NCBI RefSeq assembly: GCF_039523435.1
Contig: NZ_BAAAFH010000003.1
Location: forward strand, 930,001 to 994,000
DNA length: 64,000 nt
DNA from: Wandonia haliotis
GTDB taxonomy: Bacteria; Bacteroidota; Bacteroidia; Flavobacteriales_D; Crocinitomicaceae
Direction: 5' to 3'
Below the pieces are notes generated by a model. It ran no database searches. It was not told the origin of the DNA and saw only the letters and a program-made list of their open reading frames with translations. Position numbers and translations under genes: made by a program. Below are positions 60,323-64,000 of the stretch, in pieces (position 1 is the first letter of the stretch; every line of letters begins with the position of its first letter).

Positions 60323-63115
60323 TTAGTTTAATTCTGCTGCGAGGTAACGCGCCGTATGTGAAACCTCACTGTATTTTTTTACAATTTCTTCAGGAGTCCC
60401 TTCACAAACAATTGTTCCTCCTCCCCGGCCTCCTTCAGGTCCAAGGTCTGCAATATAATCACTAACTTTTATAATATCCAGATTATGCTCAATAACTACG
60501 ACGGTATTCCCTTCATCCACCAGTCGTTGAAGGACTTCTATCAGCATACGGATGTCTTCGAAGTGCAATCCTGTGGAAGGCTCATCAAGGATATAAATTG
60601 TTTTTCCGGTGCTTTTCTTTGCCAGCTCAGAAGCAAGCTTGATGCGTTGCGCTTCTCCTCCTGATAAGGTTGTGGAGGGCTGGCCTAGTTTGATGTAATT
60701 GAGTCCTACAGACGAGAGGGTCTGTAGAATGCGATGTATTTTAGGCACTGCTTCAAAAAAGGAGGTTGCTTCTTCGATATTCATTTCCAAAACATCGTTA
60801 ATCGACTTTCCTTTGAAGCGAACTTCCAAAGTTTCCTGATTATATCTTTTTCCCTGACAGGTTTCGCATTCGACAAGTACATCCGGAAGAAAATTCATTT
60901 CCACCACTTTTACACCTGCTCCCAGACAGGTCTCACATCTTCCGCCTTTCACATTGAACGAGAACCGCCCGGGTTTGTATCCTCTGATCTGGGCTTCGGG
61001 CAAGCGAGCAAAAAGACTACGGATTTCGTCGAACACCTTGGTGTAGGTAGCAGGGTTAGAACGAGGGGTTCTCCCGATCGGACTCTGATCAATATCAATT
61101 ACTTTATCAAGGTGCTCTAAACCGGACACTTTCTTATACGGCATAATTTTCTTAACGCCGTTGTAGTAATGATTGTTTAAAAGCGGGTAGAGCGTTTCAT
61201 TAATCAGTGTTGATTTTCCACTTCCTGAAACTCCTGTGATACAGGTGAAAGTCCCCAGAGGTAGACTTAAAGTAACATCTTTCAGGTTATTTCCGGAAGC
61301 TCCTTTCAGTACCAGCTTTTTACTGTTTCCTTTTCGTCTTTTTTCAGGGATTTCTATCGATTTACTTCCGTTCAGATAGGAAGCGGTTAACGATTTGCCT
61401 TTTACAATATCTTTATAAGTACCTGTAGTAACGATTTCTCCTCCGTGAATTCCGGCTCCCGGACCGATGTCAACGATACAGTCAGCGGCTTCAATCATTT
61501 CTTTGTCGTGTTCTACTACTATAATTGAATTTCCGGTATCACGCAGTTTTTTTAAGGACTCAATTAAACGGGTGTTGTCCCGTTGATGAAGACCTATACT
61601 GGGTTCGTCCAAAATGTAGAGTACATTTACCAACTCTGATCCGATTTGTGTGGCAAGGCGGATACGTTGGGCTTCTCCTCCCGATAGAGATTTTGCAGGG
61701 CGATTAAGTGTCAGATAATCAAGTCCAACCTGAAGAATGAAGCCTACTCGGTCTTTGATTTCCTTAATGATTTCCCGACCTATAACTTTTTGGGAATCAT
61801 TCAACAGGGTATCCAGCGAAAGAACCCATTGATTCAAATCGGACATATCAAGTTCTACGATTTCTCCAATATGTTTGTCGCCTATGCGGAAATAATACGA
61901 TTCCTGACGTAAGCGATGTCCGTTACAAGACGGGCATGTAATTTTATTCATAAAACCATCCGCCCATCTTTTGATCGGAGCAGAAGGGTTCTCTTCGTAA
62001 TGACGGCTGATAAATCCTGCAATTCCTTCAAACCCTCTGTTGTCATCCTGATTTCCAAAAAGTAGTTCACGGATCAGTTGCTCGTCGAATTCTTTAATTG
62101 GGGTTGTTAGTTTATGCCCGTAACGATTAACGATATATTCGATTTTATCCGTGAGGTGTTTGGATTTCAATTCTCCCAACGGAACAATCCCACCTGATTT
62201 GATCGACTTCGTATCATCGGGAATAATTTTGGAAATATCAATCTCCGAAACTTCACCCAAACCATTACAATGCTGACAGGCTCCATACGGAGAGTTAAAT
62301 GAAAACAAGTTGGGTTCAGGTTCCGGATAACTGATGCCTGTCGAAGGACACATAAGCGATCTGCTGAAATAGCGTTCTTCACCTGAATCAGCATCAAGTA
62401 TAATTAATGAACTATCTCCTTGTTTCATCGCCAACTGGACCGATTCATTTACCCGCTGTCTTTGATTCGAATCTACTTTTATACGATCGACAACGATTTC
62501 AATATCGTGAATTTTATACCGATCCAGACGCATTCCTGCCGTAATATCTCTTAGTTCACCATCTACACGTACTTTATTGAAGCCGAGTTTGGTAACTTGT
62601 TCAAAGAGTTCGCGATAGTGTCCTTTTCTTCCTTTTACTTTTGGTGCCAGAAGAATCAGACGTTTTCCTTCAAATTGATCAATAATGAGATCTATAATTT
62701 GGTCGTCTGAATATTTGATCATCTTTTCTCCGGTCTTGTAGGAATAAGCTTCAGAAACACGGGCGTATAGCAAACGAAGAAAATCGTAAATTTCAGTGAT
62801 TGTTCCTACGGTAGAACGCGGGCTTTTGGAAACCGTTTTCTGCTCAATGGATATTACGGGACTCAGTCCGTCGATTTTATCCACATCAGGTCGTTCCAGC
62901 CCTCCGAGAAATTGCCGGGCATACGATGAAAATGTTTCGATATAACGTCGCTGTCCCTCTGCAAAAATAGTATCAAAAGCAAGTGAGCTTTTTCCACTTC
63001 CGGAAAGCCCTGTAAATACCACAAGCTTATTTCTGGGGATTTTCAGGTCAACATTTTTCAGGTTATGTTCTCTCGCTCCGTAAACCTCTATTTGGTTTTT
63101 CGCTTCCAGTGCCAT
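60323..63115 (-). CDS. uvrA: Excinuclease ABC subunit A
   Basis: 930 residues. Two ABC ATPase halves: Walker A GLSGSGKSSLAFDTIFAEGQ near residue 35 and GVSGSGKSTLINETLYPLL near residue 630; signature LSGGEAQRIRLA and LSGGEAQRIKLA. Zinc-finger modules have CQHCNGLG, CPSCNGHRL, CETCLGAG and CETCQGKRYN. UvrA recognises bulky DNA damage for nucleotide excision repair. Slightly shorter than the E. coli protein (940). Confidence 0.98.
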   Translation of the reverse strand: MALEAKNQIEVYGAREHNLKNVDLKIPRNKLVVFTGLSGSGKSSLAFDTIFAEGQRRYIETFSSYARQFLGGLERPDVDKIDGLSPVISIEQKTVSKSPRSTVGTITEIYDFLRLLYARVSEAYSYKTGEKMIKYSDDQIIDLIIDQFEGKRLILLAPKVKGRKGHYRELFEQVTKLGFNKVRVDGELRDITAGMRLDRYKIHDIEIVVDRIKVDSNQRQRVNESVQLAMKQGDSSLIILDADSGEERYFSRSLMCPSTGISYPEPEPNLFSFNSPYGACQHCNGLGEVSEIDISKIIPDDTKSIKSGGIVPLGELKSKHLTDKIEYIVNRYGHKLTTPIKEFDEQLIRELLFGNQDDNRGFEGIAGFISRHYEENPSAPIKRWADGFMNKITCPSCNGHRLRQESYYFRIGDKHIGEIVELDMSDLNQWVLSLDTLLNDSQKVIGREIIKEIKDRVGFILQVGLDYLTLNRPAKSLSGGEAQRIRLATQIGSELVNVLYILDEPSIGLHQRDNTRLIESLKKLRDTGNSIIVVEHDKEMIEAADCIVDIGPGAGIHGGEIVTTGTYKDIVKGKSLTASYLNGSKSIEIPEKRRKGNSKKLVLKGASGNNLKDVTLSLPLGTFTCITGVSGSGKSTLINETLYPLLNNHYYNGVKKIMPYKKVSGLEHLDKVIDIDQSPIGRTPRSNPATYTKVFDEIRSLFARLPEAQIRGYKPGRFSFNVKGGRCETCLGAGVKVVEMNFLPDVLVECETCQGKRYNQETLEVRFKGKSINDVLEMNIEEATSFFEAVPKIHRILQTLSSVGLNYIKLGQPSTTLSGGEAQRIKLASELAKKSTGKTIYILDEPSTGLHFEDIRMLIEVLQRLVDEGNTVVVIEHNLDIIKVSDYIADLGPEGGRGGGTIVCEGTPEEIVKKYSEVSHTARYLAAELN

Positions 63116-63140
63116 ACTATTTTTAAAATCGTAAAAGTTA

Positions 63141-63148
63141 CAAAATTA
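63141..63148 (-). promoter_or_regulatory. Putative -7 box of uvrA
   Basis: TAATTTTG on the minus strand, exact TAnnTTTG match, 25 nt before the uvrA ATG. No clear -33 element is seen at the usual distance. Confidence 0.45.
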
Positions 63149-63191
63149 ACCAAATGGATCAGTACACGAACACTGAAAAAAATAAAAATCT

Positions 63192-64000
63192 TTAGTCTTT
63201 CTGTTTGTACTTTTTGGTAGTGTAGAATAAGTACCCGAAAACAAGCGGAAAGTATAGGGCTAACAGAGATGCATACACCAATTGACTGGCTGAAATAAGA
63301 TAAATCATCGTTGCGGCAATACCGGCGGAAAGAACACTTATTACCAGGAAGAAGATGCCTACCTGTTTATCTTTTAGACCTTTGTAGACCAGGTGATGGG
63401 TTGTGTGATCTTTTCCACCAACCATAGGGGATTGGCCTCTTTTCAGGCGATTAATGACAACGGTAAAGGTATCAGCTGCAGCAGGTGTAAAGGCAACTAA
63501 TGCGACAAGCATTCCCAGCCATCTGTGGTTTTCGTAGTGAACTCCGATATTCCATAATGAATCTACCGCTGTGAAAGCGAGATAAAGTCCCAAAAACATA
63601 CTTCCGGCATCCCCCATAAACATCTTTGAAGGGTTCCAGTTGTAGTATAAAAAACCAATCAGTGCACCGATGACAGAAAAATTCAGAATCAACCAGATAG
63701 ACGCTGTTTGATTGTGAATCCAGAAGTAACCAAATGAAGAAGCAAGTAGAATTCCAATAGCAGTAACAGAAGAAATCCCATCCATGTTGTCAAGCATGTT
63801 GATCGAGTTCATTACACCCACGACCCAGATAACAGTAAAGATCGTGTCAATCCAAAGAATATTGGAAACGGGTAGGTACGTGCCGGTATAGACAAGAATT
63901 AATCCGGTGACGACCTGCGCGCCGAGTTTTAGCAGGGGACGGGTGTTATATGCGTCATCTGCAAGTCCCAGAAGAAAAGCGAGAGATCCGGCTGTTAATA
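63192..64000 (-). CDS. WecA/MraY family phospho-sugar transferase, 5' end outside window
   Basis: 268 codons in frame from the right edge to a stop at 63192, all membrane-spanning. GLADDAYNTRPLLKLGAQVV holds the catalytic Asp pair, NSINMLDNMDG is the NxxNxxDG motif, MFMGDAGSMFLG and GKDHTTHHLVYKG (the HxxHH-type loop) complete the pattern. Such enzymes transfer a sugar-1-phosphate (often GlcNAc-1-P) to undecaprenyl phosphate to start a surface glycan; it is WecA/TagO-like rather than MraY by the His loop. An internal GTG at 63821 could be mistaken for the start, but the frame and motifs continue upstream. Confidence 0.9.
   Translation of the reverse strand, partial: LTAGSLAFLLGLADDAYNTRPLLKLGAQVVTGLILVYTGTYLPVSNILWIDTIFTVIWVVGVMNSINMLDNMDGISSVTAIGILLASSFGYFWIHNQTASIWLILNFSVIGALIGFLYYNWNPSKMFMGDAGSMFLGLYLAFTAVDSLWNIGVHYENHRWLGMLVALVAFTPAAADTFTVVINRLKRGQSPMVGGKDHTTHHLVYKGLKDKQVGIFFLVISVLSAGIAATMIYLISASQLVYASLLALYFPLVFGYLFYTTKKYKQKD

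Noticed and set aside
1..64000. tRNA, rRNA or CRISPR arrays
   Set aside because: No direct-repeat array with spacers and no tRNA- or rRNA-like sequence was noticed by eye; a tRNAscan or Infernal run would be decisive.

Overview
The window is chromosomal DNA from a member of the Bacteroidota, almost certainly Flavobacteriia/Flavobacteriales. The signs are gliding and type IX secretion genes (gldB, gldC, a PorP/SprF protein, a T9SS type-B C-terminal domain), the flavobacterial gene orders rplM-rpsI-rpsB-tsf-pyrH-frr and uppS-bamA-ompH-ompH-murI, an unlinked atpD-atpC pair, and recurring TAnnTTTG promoter boxes instead of E. coli-like -10/-35 sites. I cannot name the genus. No rRNA, tRNA, CRISPR array or complete insertion sequence was seen.

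Layout. 0-4.4 kb: nadE (cut by the left edge), an outer-membrane barrel protein, gldB-gldC, a TonB-plug-like protein and an Nfu Fe-S carrier. 4.5-7.6 kb: a metal-handling module (Cys-rich HYC_CC_PP-type protein, TonB-dependent receptor, periplasmic HMA protein). 7.6-14.5 kb: a glycosyltransferase, a gamma-carbonic anhydrase homologue and the envelope-biogenesis run uppS-bamA-ompH-ompH-murI. 14.6-21 kb: atpD-atpC, ribF, a leucine-rich-repeat protein overlapping ribF, a 2TM protein, a truncated haemoglobin, an OmpA-family protein and tsaB. 21-25 kb: the translation cluster. 25-30.5 kb: an operon of a small exported protein, a SulP transporter and an AlkD-like protein, then an arsenic operon (arsR, DUF6428-like, acr3, phosphatase-type arsenate reductase) with a visible operator over its promoter. 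30.6-38.3 kb: two secreted or outer-membrane proteins, a thioesterase and an RND efflux operon (adaptor, pump, TolC).

38.4-52.9 kb is an accessory region. It holds about 17 mostly unrelated genes, all on the + strand, many short and exported or unrecognised, separated by AT-rich spacers that carry inverted repeats and one stretch resembling an insertion-sequence end. It includes a Vat-like xenobiotic acetyltransferase, a ten-repeat WG protein, an S41 peptidase, a class C beta-lactamase-fold hydrolase, two lipoproteins, a Crp-like regulator beside an AhpD-like protein, a GNAT acetyltransferase and a glycine-rich exported protein.

52.9-64 kb returns to backbone genes: a PlsC-like acyltransferase, a PorP/SprF protein paired with a large HYR-repeat T9SS adhesin, a LOG-family protein with uvrA, and a WecA/MraY-family enzyme cut by the right edge.

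I found no clear-cut new system. The best leads are the metal module at 4.5-7.6 kb, the DUF6428-like protein of the arsenic operon, the accessory region with its structured spacers, and the HYR adhesin/PorP pair.
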